Shown: one piece after another, positions 25,395 to 33,375 of the stretch
How positions within the stretch are numbered: position 1 is the stretch's first letter
How the letters are laid out: each line of letters begins with the position of its first letter
From: an uncultured Dorea sp.
GTDB taxonomy: Bacteria > Bacillota > Clostridia > Lachnospirales > Lachnospiraceae
Assembly (NCBI GenBank): GCA_947063855.1
Contig: CAMSTW010000029.1
Location: 1-39,727 of the forward strand
Reading direction: 5' to 3'
DNA length: 39,727 bases
Program-made: the position numbers and the translations under genes
Notes under the pieces: model-generated
Databases searched by the model: none
Told to the model about the DNA's origin: nothing
Seen by the model: only the letters and a program-made list of their open reading frames with translations

Positions 25395-26726
25395 CTAGTT
25401 CGCATGGAGGCCGTCATCCGTAAGCCCCTCCTGCGCAAGCAGCATCTGTAACACGGAGATATCTGACGAAACATCCCACGCCGTCTCCTGGAACATGCCG
25501 TCCAGAAGCTTCTCAAACGCCATGTTCAGCGTATCAAGCGTCGCCTCGATCTCACGTTTCGAGGAGCGGATGTTCTCTCCCTCAACCGGCTGCGCATCCA
25601 GCTCCTGATAAGCCTCCAGAAGCTTCACCGTCGTTGGCAGATAGTACTCCATCAGCTTATGGATGTCGTCTACGGATTCCGGGTTCTGCTCCACCCGGTC
25701 GAAGATTCGGTCCACCAGCATCTCCATCCGCGAGATCTTCGCAGATATCTCTCCGCCGGAAACTGCTTCATTACATGCATGGATCCTGCTGATATAGGCG
25801 TCGCCTTCTTCAATCACCTCCCGGACCTGCGGCGGAAGCTCCTTCCGTCTCTGCTTCTCGTCTGCCCTGCTCTTCCCGCTTCCGTCTCCTGCTGCTGCCT
25901 GTCCGCAATTCTCCTGCCCGTAGTCCTTCTGCCTTGATGCCTTCTTTATGTCCTTCCTTCTCTGCTTCTTATTCTTCCGTTCTTCCTGCCTTTGCCGCTT
26001 GGCCATATCCAGTTCATTCTGCCGCCGTTCCGCTTCTATCTGCCGGTACTGCCGGTACATTCCATCCGTAACAATCAGACATGTCTTCTGCTCGTCCAGA
26101 TGTCCCTGCAGAAACCATCCTCTTGCAAGCATGTCCTCCAGATCCCGCACCACGTACTTTACACTCTTCTTCACCGCCTTCGAAAGATCCCGGATATTGC
26201 AGTATTCACGCTGTCCGATGACCTGCAGATAAGTCTGGAACCGCTTCGCCCTGGCACGGATGCCATTCCCGCATCCGCCTGCCACGAACCCCGCCGCCGC
26301 AAGAATCAGGAAAACTGCCATCACTACGATCTGTCCGGCTCCGGCCGTCCCCGTAATAAAAGCCCCTGCCCCGAAAAACAATAACAGCACGGAGAAGATC
26401 CCGCCTGTCGCCATCCCCAGTGCAGTCATGATCGTCCCGCCTGCCTTCACAGACGATATACGCCGATATAGCCGGGGAAGGTTCTTCCCCGGCTGTCTTC
26501 TCTCACACAGATGCGATTGCGCACGCGCTTCCGTCCGGCCAGCGGATTCCTCTCTGCCATAAGAATAACTCTGCGCCGTGTTCCTGATATTTCTCGCTAT
26601 GGTATCAACCGCATCGTTGACCGTATCCGTAATGGTCTGATTCAATCTTCCAAAGTCCCGGGAATCTATCGCCTGCTGTACCGTCCTGCGGATATCCTCC
26701 CCAAACCTCTCCCAGTCCTGATTCAT
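25395..26726 (-). CDS. XpaC-like (5-bromo-4-chloroindolyl phosphate hydrolysis) family protein
   Basis: A 443-residue protein with an N-terminal region of D-T-V-N/V-D type repeats, two adjacent hydrophobic membrane segments (~residues 95-150), and a cytosolic helical C-terminus (~290-435) with the family pattern I-S-R-M-E-M-L-V-D-R-I-F-D-R-V-E and L-P-T-T-V-K-L-L-E-A-Y. A highly charged Lys/Arg/Gln linker (~240-290) lies between. The family was named for a phenotype in Bacillus; its chemistry is not known and the name should not be taken as an enzyme activity. It forms an operon with telA and has its own sigma-A promoter. Confidence 0.85.
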   Translation of the reverse strand: MNQDWERFGEDIRRTVQQAIDSRDFGRLNQTITDTVNDAVDTIARNIRNTAQSYSYGREESAGRTEARAQSHLCERRQPGKNLPRLYRRISSVKAGGTIMTALGMATGGIFSVLLLFFGAGAFITGTAGAGQIVVMAVFLILAAAGFVAGGCGNGIRARAKRFQTYLQVIGQREYCNIRDLSKAVKKSVKYVVRDLEDMLARGWFLQGHLDEQKTCLIVTDGMYRQYRQIEAERRQNELDMAKRQRQEERKNKKQRRKDIKKASRQKDYGQENCGQAAAGDGSGKSRADEKQRRKELPPQVREVIEEGDAYISRIHACNEAVSGGEISAKISRMEMLVDRIFDRVEQNPESVDDIHKLMEYYLPTTVKLLEAYQELDAQPVEGENIRSSKREIEATLDTLNMAFEKLLDGMFQETAWDVSSDISVLQMLLAQEGLTDDGLHAN

Positions 26727-26773
26727 CCTTACTGTCCTCCAAATAATCTGTTCTTCTCGTTCAGGATGGTTTT

Positions 26774-26802
26774 ATTGTATCACAATCATTTTCCATCAGC
26801 AA
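26774..26802 (-). promoter_or_regulatory. sigma-A promoter of the xpaC-telA operon
   Basis: Minus strand TTGCTG, 17-nt spacer, TACAAT, about 45 nt upstream of the XpaC-like start codon. Confidence 0.85.
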
Positions 26803-26839
26803 TAATTTGGAATGGATTCATCAGAATTAATCTAAAAAC

Positions 26840-29473
26840 TTAATTGATGATCCGGCTTACCTCTATCTCCTTCTTCACCTCTCCCGCGCATACCGTATAT
26901 ACCGCGCCCGCCGCCAGCTTCGGAGACGATACAGCAAACCATTGCGCTTTCTTCTCTGTCGTCATCTCTGCTATGATCTCCCCATTACTGTCTGCAACCG
27001 ATACGACCGTTCCGGCTTCTACGGCAGTATCCGTATTCCACACGATCACCGGCTGTGTGGAATCTTCGCCTGGACTCTGCGCCATTCCCATACTTCCCGC
27101 TCCAAGGAACGTGCCTCCGGTTATCTTACATGTACCGGCATAATCCAGAGTTCCGTTGCCCCCGTTCTCCGGTCCGTGAACCGTAATCTCACCTCCGTTG
27201 ATGAAAATATCTCCGTTGGCATCCAGTCCGTCTCCGCCGGCATTCACATAGACGGTTCCTCCGTTCAATGTCATGACAGCGCCCTGATCTTCGTCAGGCA
27301 TGCCGCCTCCCGGGCCGCCGGCCCGCCGGCCTGTTCCTGCATCTTTGATACTGTCCGTCTCAGAATCCTCTCTTACTGACGGCACTTTGTTATCGTCAAT
27401 CTCAGAATCTGCGCTCTCTGACGCTGCATTGTTATCGCCTGTCTCAGAATCCTCTCTTACTGACGGCATATTGATGCCATTCGCCTCAGAGTCCTCTTTT
27501 CCTGACGACACTTTGCTATCGTCAATCTCAGAATCTGCGCTCTCTGACACCGCATTGTTATCGCCTGTCTCAGAATCCTCTCTTACTGACGACACTTTGC
27601 TATCGTCAATCTCAGAATCTGCGCTCTTTGACGCTGCATTGTTATCGCCTGCCTCAGAATCTGTGCTCCCTGACGCCGCATTAATACCGTCGTCGGATGC
27701 TATAATCCTGATATCCCCGTCATGAATCTCTATCTCAAACCCTTCCAGTCCTTCATAACTCTGAGATATGTCGATATCGCCGCCATGAATTGTGAGCTTT
27801 TTGTCTGCATGAACTCCATCATCACCGGTACGGATCAAGAATGTACCGTCCTCTATCGTTACATTCTGATTGCTGTGCAACCCATCGTCACAGCAGTCCA
27901 GTTCAAAATCTCCTCCTGCGATTATCAGGTCCACATAGGACTTCAGCGCTTTGGCGCTGGCAGAATCCTCTGGCTCCCGGCCGGCAGAAACACTGGCTCC
28001 TCCTTTGCCGGTCTCCTGTGCATCCGGCGCTGTCCCTTCCACTTCTATCCCTTCTGGCGTTCCATCCGGCGGAGCCATTCCTTCCTCTATTCCTTCCGGT
28101 GACCCAGCCGGCCCTTCCACTCCTTCTCCCATTCCTTCCGGCGGCTCCATCCCTTCTGGTGACCCATCCGGCCCTTCCATTCTTTCTCCCATTCCTTTCG
28201 GTTGCTCCATCCCTTCCGGTGACTCGCCTGAGCGCTCCTTCATTCCTTCCGGTGACTCCATCCCTTCCCGGAAGCCATCCGGCACTTCCATTCCTTCCGG
28301 CGGCTCCATCCCTTCCGTGGACCCATCCGGCCCTTCTGCTCCTTCTCCCGCTCCTTCTGGCAGCTTCATCCCTTCCGGTGACCCGCCTGAGCGCTCCTTC
28401 ATCCCGTCTGGCAGTACTGCCTCTTCCGACGCTCCGTCTGTCTCACCGCCTGCCACATCTGTCCCGCTTCCCCACCGGCCAGTCATCTTCCCCGCCGGCA
28501 TTTTGCCCGGCATATCAGACTTTTTTTCGGCGCTCTCACTTCCCCCGCCTGTCTCGATATCTATATCTCCGTCATTTACCCTAAGAAGTGTCTCCGCCTG
28601 AATTCCGTCTCCGCCTGCAGTAATCTGAAATGCACCATCCTCAATGAGTACATACCCCTTATCTGTTTCTTCTATATTCGTTGCCTTAATTCCGTCGTCA
28701 CCGCTTACGATGGTAAAATTGCCGTTCTTAACCGATACACTGTCCTTTCCCACGATTCCGTCATCCGCTGCCGTAATCATGTACGTGCCGGTGACAAATT
28801 TCAGATCGTCCTTACAATGGATTGCATGACGATACTCTCCGGTAACCTTAAGCGTCCCCGTCCCGTTGAAGGTCAGGTCGTCCTTCGCAAAAATCGCCGC
28901 ATCCGGTTCATCATCGCCTTCATTCTCATAACTGTAGACGCCTGCGTCCTCAAACACATTTTCCGAACCGTCCACCAGCGTGACAATCACATTGCCGCCC
29001 TTGCTGTAGAGAGGCGCCGAACTGCTGTTTGCAACACTTACGCCATCAAACACCAGTCTGACAACTGCATCCTTGTCCGCATCCACGATAATCTGCCCAT
29101 CCTCAAGCTCACCGGAAAATATGTAAGTTCCTTCCTGTGTAATTGTTACCGTATCTTCCGCAATCCTGACGCCGTTTCCGTCTGAATTGTCTCCTTCGGC
29201 GTTTGTAATCCGCTCGTCCGGCTTATCCTCAACAGATATCTCATCCTTATCAAGCTTAAGACAGACTGCGCTCTCTGCATCCCAGGTATCTTGAAGCTTC
29301 TCTTCACTGTATTTCCCTTCCGTCAATGTAACCGTACTGACTTTTGCATGTTCCGAAGTCCCTGAAGCAGCCTGTACCTCCGCTTCCTGAACCTCTCCGT
29401 CCTTCTTGCATCCTGCCATAGTACACACAAGCATCATACTCAGCAAACCTGCCTGAATCTTCTTATACTTCAT
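26840..29473 (-). CDS. lipoprotein with Cthe_2159-like beta-helix carbohydrate-binding domain
   Basis: An 877-residue surface lipoprotein. The signal peptide M-K-Y-K-K-I-Q-A-G-L-L ends in the lipobox T-M-A-G-C (cysteine 22). The rest shows repeated short beta-strand rungs of the type G-x-x-x-I-x-x-x-D-D-G-I/L (for example D-D-G-I-V-G-K-D-S, D-D-G-L-H-S-N-Q-N, G-G-D-G-L-D-A-N-G-D-I-F-I-N-G-G), as in the Cthe_2159 family of calcium-binding, acidic-sugar or cellulose-binding beta-helix proteins. Two long low-complexity insertions interrupt the rungs: a Pro-Glu-Gly-Met-rich one and a Ser/Asp-rich one. The ATG at 29473 has AAGGAAGG 7 nt upstream; the frame is open upstream to 29629 but that would bury the signal peptide. 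It is the last gene of a set with VTC and DUF4956. Confidence 0.88.
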   Translation of the reverse strand: MKYKKIQAGLLSMMLVCTMAGCKKDGEVQEAEVQAASGTSEHAKVSTVTLTEGKYSEEKLQDTWDAESAVCLKLDKDEISVEDKPDERITNAEGDNSDGNGVRIAEDTVTITQEGTYIFSGELEDGQIIVDADKDAVVRLVFDGVSVANSSSAPLYSKGGNVIVTLVDGSENVFEDAGVYSYENEGDDEPDAAIFAKDDLTFNGTGTLKVTGEYRHAIHCKDDLKFVTGTYMITAADDGIVGKDSVSVKNGNFTIVSGDDGIKATNIEETDKGYVLIEDGAFQITAGGDGIQAETLLRVNDGDIDIETGGGSESAEKKSDMPGKMPAGKMTGRWGSGTDVAGGETDGASEEAVLPDGMKERSGGSPEGMKLPEGAGEGAEGPDGSTEGMEPPEGMEVPDGFREGMESPEGMKERSGESPEGMEQPKGMGERMEGPDGSPEGMEPPEGMGEGVEGPAGSPEGIEEGMAPPDGTPEGIEVEGTAPDAQETGKGGASVSAGREPEDSASAKALKSYVDLIIAGGDFELDCCDDGLHSNQNVTIEDGTFLIRTGDDGVHADKKLTIHGGDIDISQSYEGLEGFEIEIHDGDIRIIASDDGINAASGSTDSEAGDNNAASKSADSEIDDSKVSSVREDSETGDNNAVSESADSEIDDSKVSSGKEDSEANGINMPSVREDSETGDNNAASESADSEIDDNKVPSVREDSETDSIKDAGTGRRAGGPGGGMPDEDQGAVMTLNGGTVYVNAGGDGLDANGDIFINGGEITVHGPENGGNGTLDYAGTCKITGGTFLGAGSMGMAQSPGEDSTQPVIVWNTDTAVEAGTVVSVADSNGEIIAEMTTEKKAQWFAVSSPKLAAGAVYTVCAGEVKKEIEVSRIIN
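27353..27690. repeat. 42-bp/84-bp tandem repeats in the beta-helix lipoprotein gene
   Basis: Two alternating 14-codon units, one of the type S-V-R-E-D-S-E-T-G-D-N-N-A and one of the type S-A-D-S-E-I-D-D-S-K-V-S, alternate three or more times. One 84-bp period contains an extra 42-bp half unit (around 27480-27520). Repeat lengths are multiples of three, so the frame is kept. Confidence 0.9.
27990..28460. repeat. Pro-Glu-Gly-Met repeat region in the beta-helix lipoprotein gene
   Basis: Degenerate repeats coding for S-P-E-G-M-E-P-P-E-G-M and (G/E)-G-P-D-G-S-P-E-G-M-E; the forward phrases ccttccggtgac and tccatcccttc recur many times. The encoded segment lies between two beta-helix rungs. Confidence 0.85.
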
Positions 29474-29644
29474 CTGTAATCCTTCCTTCTGTGCCAAACT
29501 ATTGTCTCCAGATCCTCCATCTTCTATCTTCTGCATTCTCTTTGCGTCAAGTCTTCTATAAAATGGTGTTTTCCTTGCGCCGCTTCTTCTATGCCGGATA
29601 TGCTGGTCTTCTGCCCTCACATTCTTCATAGTCTATCTTTATAA

Positions 29645-30319
29645 TCACAATTCCTCCTGAATCGTCGCCCTCCGCCCGCAGATAATCGTCAGGTTTCCAT
29701 TTCTGCAGCGGATTGCATCGATCATTTCCTTCTCCTGCCGGATATCTTTCAAAGTAATATGGTATTCCAGTTCATACATACTTCCAAGATTCGTCGTCTT
29801 CACCCGCTGAAGGCTGCAGCTGTTGGTGTATTTCTGGAAAATGTCATCAAAAATCTCTGTATAGTCCAGATGCTCCGCTATAGTGATCCGAAGGTCTTTC
29901 CTCTCCCGCTTAGACTCGCCAAAATGCGTCCGCTCCAGCGCCAGGAACACCAAACCGACCATCACCGTCATGACGGCGGCAAATCCAAGATATCCTGTTC
30001 CGGTCGCCAGCCCCACTGCCATCGCAAAGAAAATCACCGCCATCTCCTTGGAGGAGCCGGGGACCGACCGGAACCGCACCAGGCTGAAAGCACCAAGTAC
30101 CGCAACGCTGGTTCCCAGATTGCCGTTGACCAGCATGATGACCATCTGCACCAGCACCGGGAGCATCGCCAGCGTCACCATGACGTTCTTGCTGGATGCT
30201 CCCTGGTAGCCATAGATTACCGCAATCAGAAATCCCAGAACCAGGGATACCACTGCGCACAGCAGTGCGTTCTGAATTGTCAGATTCCCCTCTACGCCTG
30301 TTAATATGCTTGTAAACAT
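29645..30319 (-). CDS. DUF4956 domain membrane protein
   Basis: A 224-residue protein of the DUF4956 family with about four membrane segments in residues 18-135 and a cytoplasmic C-terminal domain (~140-224) with the pattern I-T-I-A-E-H-L-D-Y-T-E-I-F-D-D-I-F and Y-E-L-E-Y-H-I-T-L-K-D. The conserved family block G-A-F-S-L-V-R-F-R-S-V-P-G-S-S-K-E (residues ~76-92) is present. Its start has GAGG upstream. It stands between the VTC polyphosphate polymerase domain gene and the beta-helix lipoprotein gene on the same strand; this neighbourhood is recurrent for the family, but its function is not known. A channel or partner for polymer synthesis is an inference. Confidence 0.92.
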   Translation of the reverse strand: MFTSILTGVEGNLTIQNALLCAVVSLVLGFLIAVIYGYQGASSKNVMVTLAMLPVLVQMVIMLVNGNLGTSVAVLGAFSLVRFRSVPGSSKEMAVIFFAMAVGLATGTGYLGFAAVMTVMVGLVFLALERTHFGESKRERKDLRITIAEHLDYTEIFDDIFQKYTNSCSLQRVKTTNLGSMYELEYHITLKDIRQEKEMIDAIRCRNGNLTIICGRRATIQEEL

Positions 30320-30569
30320 CTATTCATTTCCTCACTTTCTATTTCTATCTGGCTGTCTATTCTTTGTATCCATTCTTTTACGTCCGTTTTGGCACATTAT
30401 TCTTGGATGCCCGCTTACTCTTTGAACGCTGACAGCATTTATACTCTTTTACCCTTATTCTGTATTGCCAATCTCTTCTCTTGCTTAATAATTGTCGCTG
30501 TAGTTAGAGCTTCCGGAATATGACAATCCTCATTGCTGCTCTTAATTCATCTTTTCGATCTCTGCGACG

Positions 30570-31343
30570 TCATATACCCGCTACAGCATATCTTTGTGCC
30601 TCCTGCTCTGCCTGCACATATTCCATATCTTCATTCACCGCTCCTACATGTTCCCTGCCCTGACACATCATCCGGGCATACACCGCCCCGTATTTCGAGA
30701 AAGATGCGGGATAAATCTCACATTTTCCCAGCGTATCCGCAAGCCAGACCGGATACGCGCCTGACACCTTGATCTCCATCAGATATTCCCCGGGATTCAA
30801 TATCTCGCATTCTCCGTCATAAGATAATTCCAGACGATGGCTCCGGCTCCGTATATTCTGGTCTATGGTAATCCTCAGGGTCTCGTCCTCATTTCCCACA
30901 AACGCCTCCCTGTCATACGCCAGATATACCCTGGGCTCTGGGCGGTAGAATCGGAGAAAGTATTCAATCTCGCAGAGAATCTGATCCTTCTTCCCTGTAA
31001 ATCCCCCGGATTCCAGATACGTCCGGGCCTGATGCATGGCAAGCTGCGTCCTTCTCTTGTAGACTACTCCCTGATATTTCTTCTTAATCTCAAGGAATAC
31101 CATACTGTCATCCCGAACCTCCCCATAGCCGCGCAGACGGAATTTCTCCTTGTATCTCGGCTTGTCGATGGATCTGCGGATCAGATCATAGTCCAAGGTG
31201 TCGTAGTAAATATTGCGGATGGTATGCCGGCCATACGCATCCATATGTATCTTATCTGCCGCGGCATCCATGAATAATTCATATTGCTTCTGGTTCAGGC
31301 GGTACTTCTTTTCTACTCGTTCAAATACATTCTGGGCGCTCAT
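30570..31343 (-). CDS. VTC domain polyphosphate polymerase-like protein
   Basis: A 257-residue protein of the VTC domain family, the tunnel-shaped catalytic domain that makes polyphosphate from ATP in yeast Vtc4. The Lys/Arg/Glu-rich tunnel residues are visible: E-K-K-Y-R-L at ~10-15, R-N-I-Y-Y-D-T near 41-47, K-E-K-F-R-L-R-G-Y near 63-71, F-L-E-I-K-K-K near 82-88 and L-M-E-I-K-V-S-G-A-Y-P-V-W-L near 185. No membrane segment is present, unlike yeast Vtc proteins. The ATG at 31343 has AAGGAGAG 7 nt upstream; two earlier in-frame ATGs (31394, 31373) lack a site. It is the first gene of the set with DUF4956, with a 250-nt gap in which I see no other gene. Confidence 0.9.
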   Translation of the reverse strand: MSAQNVFERVEKKYRLNQKQYELFMDAAADKIHMDAYGRHTIRNIYYDTLDYDLIRRSIDKPRYKEKFRLRGYGEVRDDSMVFLEIKKKYQGVVYKRRTQLAMHQARTYLESGGFTGKKDQILCEIEYFLRFYRPEPRVYLAYDREAFVGNEDETLRITIDQNIRSRSHRLELSYDGECEILNPGEYLMEIKVSGAYPVWLADTLGKCEIYPASFSKYGAVYARMMCQGREHVGAVNEDMEYVQAEQEAQRYAVAGI

Positions 31344-31393
31344 ATTTTCTCTCTCCTTGCGTCTTTTTTTCATACCCAATGCTGCCGTGAACA

Positions 31394-31463
31394 CCTGATG
31401 ATCGGACGAACTGTGCGTCTCGCCGATTATGTGTCCGAGACGGCCGGCCTTACCGGTATCAGG
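31394..31463 (-). promoter_or_regulatory. structured leader RNA upstream of the VTC gene
   Basis: On the minus strand an outer stem CCTGAT/ATCAGG closes a region with an inner ACCGG/CCGG-type pairing and a 7-bp perfect hairpin CGTCTCG/CGAGACG (31416-31422 with 31436-31442), 12-15 nt loop. A TATACT hexamer lies ~25 nt further upstream (31489-31494) but without a good -35. I do not recognise a known riboswitch consensus here. Confidence 0.4.
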
Positions 31464-31626
31464 TATATGTCTGAACTATTACCCGCTTAGTATAAGTACA
31501 AAGTATGGGAAAAATATGGTGAAAATGTGAAAAAAGGGTGAAAGAAAAGACTGGATGCACAGCTAAAAAAACTTCCTTGTCTATTCGCCCATCTGCCGCG
31601 TTAGATTTTCTAGCCGCAGCCACCGC

Positions 31627-31990
31627 TGTACTAGATTTGTAAAAGATAATGAGCAAAAAATCAACGGCCCATGGAATATTGCCGCTGATTTTCTGGTCGA
31701 TATAAGTTTTTCACCTCATGGGATTGCGGGTATTCCTGAAGAATATGAAAAAAATCATAAGACAGGTATGGATGTCCCCGGGCTTGCAGAACTGATCTAT
31801 GCGTATACGTCCGGATATCCATTTCTGGTGTCACGTATCTGCAAGCTTATGGGTTATCCTGAATGGGAACAGTATTTATCAATCGGCTCTGCAGAATAAG
31901 AATCTGTTTGTCAGAGACGATACTTTCTTCTGTATCTCAGGCCGATTATTAATGGAGTGGGGAACTATTATGTGGAAGCCCACAATGCAT
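31627..31990 (+). pseudogene. remnant of an AAA-ATPase-like / PD-(D/E)XK (DUF1703-type) gene
   Basis: Three disconnected pieces of one protein family can be read on the plus strand. Piece 1 (31627-~31855) gives G-P-W-N-I-A-A-D-F-L-V-D and, further on, Y-T-S-G-Y-P-F-L-V-S-R-I-C-K-L, the middle of AAA-ATPase-like proteins common in Lachnospiraceae and Bacteroidetes. Piece 2 (~31870-31915, other frame) gives I-Y-Q-S-A-L-Q-N-K-N-L-F-V. Piece 3 (~31916-31985) gives R-R-Y-F-L-L-Y-L-R-P-I-I-N-G-V-G-N-Y-Y-V-E-A. The N-terminal ATPase motifs are gone, the part between pieces 1 and 2 is deleted, there is a stop at 31897, and the C-terminal nuclease motif is lost where Rpn copy 1 begins. It is the opposite strand to the Rpn gene and clearly broken. 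Confidence 0.85.
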
Positions 31991-33112
31991 TAAGCCCAAG
32001 CTCTTTCTGCTTTCTATGGAATAATACCATACTCTTCTAATTAACTTTTCTTGATATGCCCTATCACTGACAGAACGCTTCATGTCATCCATACGATTAT
32101 CTTGAATCAATCTTTGCATCAGCCTGTTTATCCTCTTCTCGGCCTGCGCTTCTCCTAGCTTTCTGCCCCGTGCTTCTCCTCTTGCTTCTCCAATCTTCTC
32201 TCCTCTTAGTCTCTCTTCCTCTCTCATATCACGAATCGCCTGGCACACATCCACACTTCCTTCCTCTTCACCATATCCCAACTCTGTATTCGTAATCACC
32301 TGGATCACATCTGCGGCTCTTCTCTCCAACTCCCGGAACCGCTTCTCGTTACTTCTAAGAACCCTGTCCAGGCCCTCTTTATCCTTAGAATATTTGATGA
32401 ACAGCAATACCTCCCGAAGGCTCGACCGGAACTTTCCAATCTCTTCGTCTGTCATCTGCGCCGGCGCAATCAGTCTCACATGGTAATTATCCATACAACT
32501 AAGTACTTCCGGATCGTCAGTCTCTATCATGTCAAACAAACTCAACGGCCCATCCCATTCTTCACAGCCGAAGTAAATGGTCACCGTCACCGACGGGATC
32601 AGACGGTCTTCTTTCCAGAATCCACTTAAGAACTCTCCTGAACCAGGCCGCTTCTTTTCCTTCACCGGCATCTCTTTTCCTTCCGCTTTGGCCATCTTCA
32701 TAGCCCTGCAGTCTGACCCCGACGCCTCTTCCCCTTCCGCCTTGGCCATCTTCATGGCCCTGCGGTGCGACTTCGCCGCCTCTTCCACCTGTCCGGCATA
32801 GTCCAGTGCGTCATACAAGTTATCCTTAACCGGCATCGCATAATGAACCGCCGCCTGGTTCTCTGTCCCGTAGAGGACATATCCCGTCCTTCCATCCGTC
32901 ATAGCCGTGCACAGCTTCTGCACGTCCCGGAACTTCTGCACCGGCACCGCGGCTCCGTCCGCGCCGTATGGAAGTGCGATCTTCACCGAATCCCGCTCCT
33001 CCAACTGCTCTGGCCGGATAACCTGCCTTCCCTTATAAATGTAGTAGTTGAATACATCCGCGAATACCGTAGTATCCGAAATGAAATCTTTTGTAACCGT
33101 ATCTGCTTTCAC
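31949..33112 (-). CDS. Rpn family recombination-promoting nuclease/putative transposase, copy 1 (frameshifted C-terminus)
   Basis: A 387-residue protein of the Rpn/PD-(D/E)XK putative transposase family. The N-terminal nuclease-like part has F-A-D-V-F-N-Y (Asp 19), G-T-E-N-Q at 82-86 followed by H-Y-A-M-P-V, and I-Y-F-G-C-E-E-W-D-G-P-L-S-L near 179-192. An inserted charged segment (~115-155) contains the duplicated decapeptide R-A-M-K-M-A-K-A-E-G. The C-terminus is a charged coil with G-E-A-R-G repeats. Compared with copy 2, one extra base near 32040 shifts the frame for the last ~30 residues, so the true end (E-K-L-L-E-E-Y-G-I-V-S) is replaced by a read-through tail into the neighbouring pseudogene. 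The start is GTG with GGCGGGG 8 nt upstream. Mobility is inferred from the repeats, not shown. Confidence 0.88.
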   Translation of the reverse strand: MKADTVTKDFISDTTVFADVFNYYIYKGRQVIRPEQLEERDSVKIALPYGADGAAVPVQKFRDVQKLCTAMTDGRTGYVLYGTENQAAVHYAMPVKDNLYDALDYAGQVEEAAKSHRRAMKMAKAEGEEASGSDCRAMKMAKAEGKEMPVKEKKRPGSGEFLSGFWKEDRLIPSVTVTIYFGCEEWDGPLSLFDMIETDDPEVLSCMDNYHVRLIAPAQMTDEEIGKFRSSLREVLLFIKYSKDKEGLDRVLRSNEKRFRELERRAADVIQVITNTELGYGEEEGSVDVCQAIRDMREEERLRGEKIGEARGEARGRKLGEAQAEKRINRLMQRLIQDNRMDDMKRSVSDRAYQEKLIRRVWYYSIESRKSLGLMHCGLPHNSSPLH

Positions 33113-33266
33113 CTGGCATTCCCCGCCTTTCTGTCTTCTTTATAAATTGTCGTCCGGAGTATATTGCCAAGTATTGTATGGTTTCGCTTTTGTATTGATT
33201 TCATTATACTAGAAGAAGTGTCTGCCTTCAAGTAATGGGCGTCAATTTTGACAAATGATTTTCCGT
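31990..33266 (-). repeat. Rpn repeat unit, copy 1 (promoter, leader, gene)
   Basis: Nearly identical to the second unit from the promoter side (homology ends at gattttccgt, 33266) through the gene to the region after its stop codon. A 13-bp difference lies just outside the promoter (aattttgacaaat present here, absent in copy 2). On the 3' side the terminator hairpin seen in copies 2 and 3 is cut short (aatgcattaagcccaagc), which marks the junction with the pseudogene. Confidence 0.88.
33203..33231 (-). promoter_or_regulatory. sigma-A promoter of Rpn copy 1
   Basis: Minus strand TTGAAG, 17-nt spacer, TATAAT. The leader to the GTG start is about 90 nt and is conserved in copy 2. Confidence 0.87.
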
Positions 33267-33320
33267 AATTCCAAATATGGATCTGTCAATCCACCAACTC
33301 AATAATTTTTTACAAAACAT

Positions 33321-33349
33321 TTGACTTTTCAAATATTTTAATTTATAAT
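33321..33349 (+). promoter_or_regulatory. sigma-A promoter of the HTH-PLD gene
   Basis: Plus strand TTGACT, 17-nt spacer, TATAAT, about 27 nt upstream of the start codon, with a strong AAGGAGGG site 7 nt before the ATG at 33376. Confidence 0.93.
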
Positions 33350-33375
33350 CACAAACAAAAAAGGAGGGAATAAAA

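Noticed and set aside
27951..28601. Plus-strand open frame with Ser-Gly-Pro repeats
   Set aside because: It is the complement of the Pro-Glu-Gly-Met repeats in the beta-helix lipoprotein gene and has no start signal.
31284..31490. Plus-strand frame opposite the start of the VTC gene
   Set aside because: No ribosome binding site; it overlaps the VTC coding start and leader, and no family match was apparent.
31490..31626. Further N-terminal pieces of the AAA-ATPase-like pseudogene
   Set aside because: I looked for Walker A and neighbouring motifs in all frames and saw none; the stretch holds nothing I can support.
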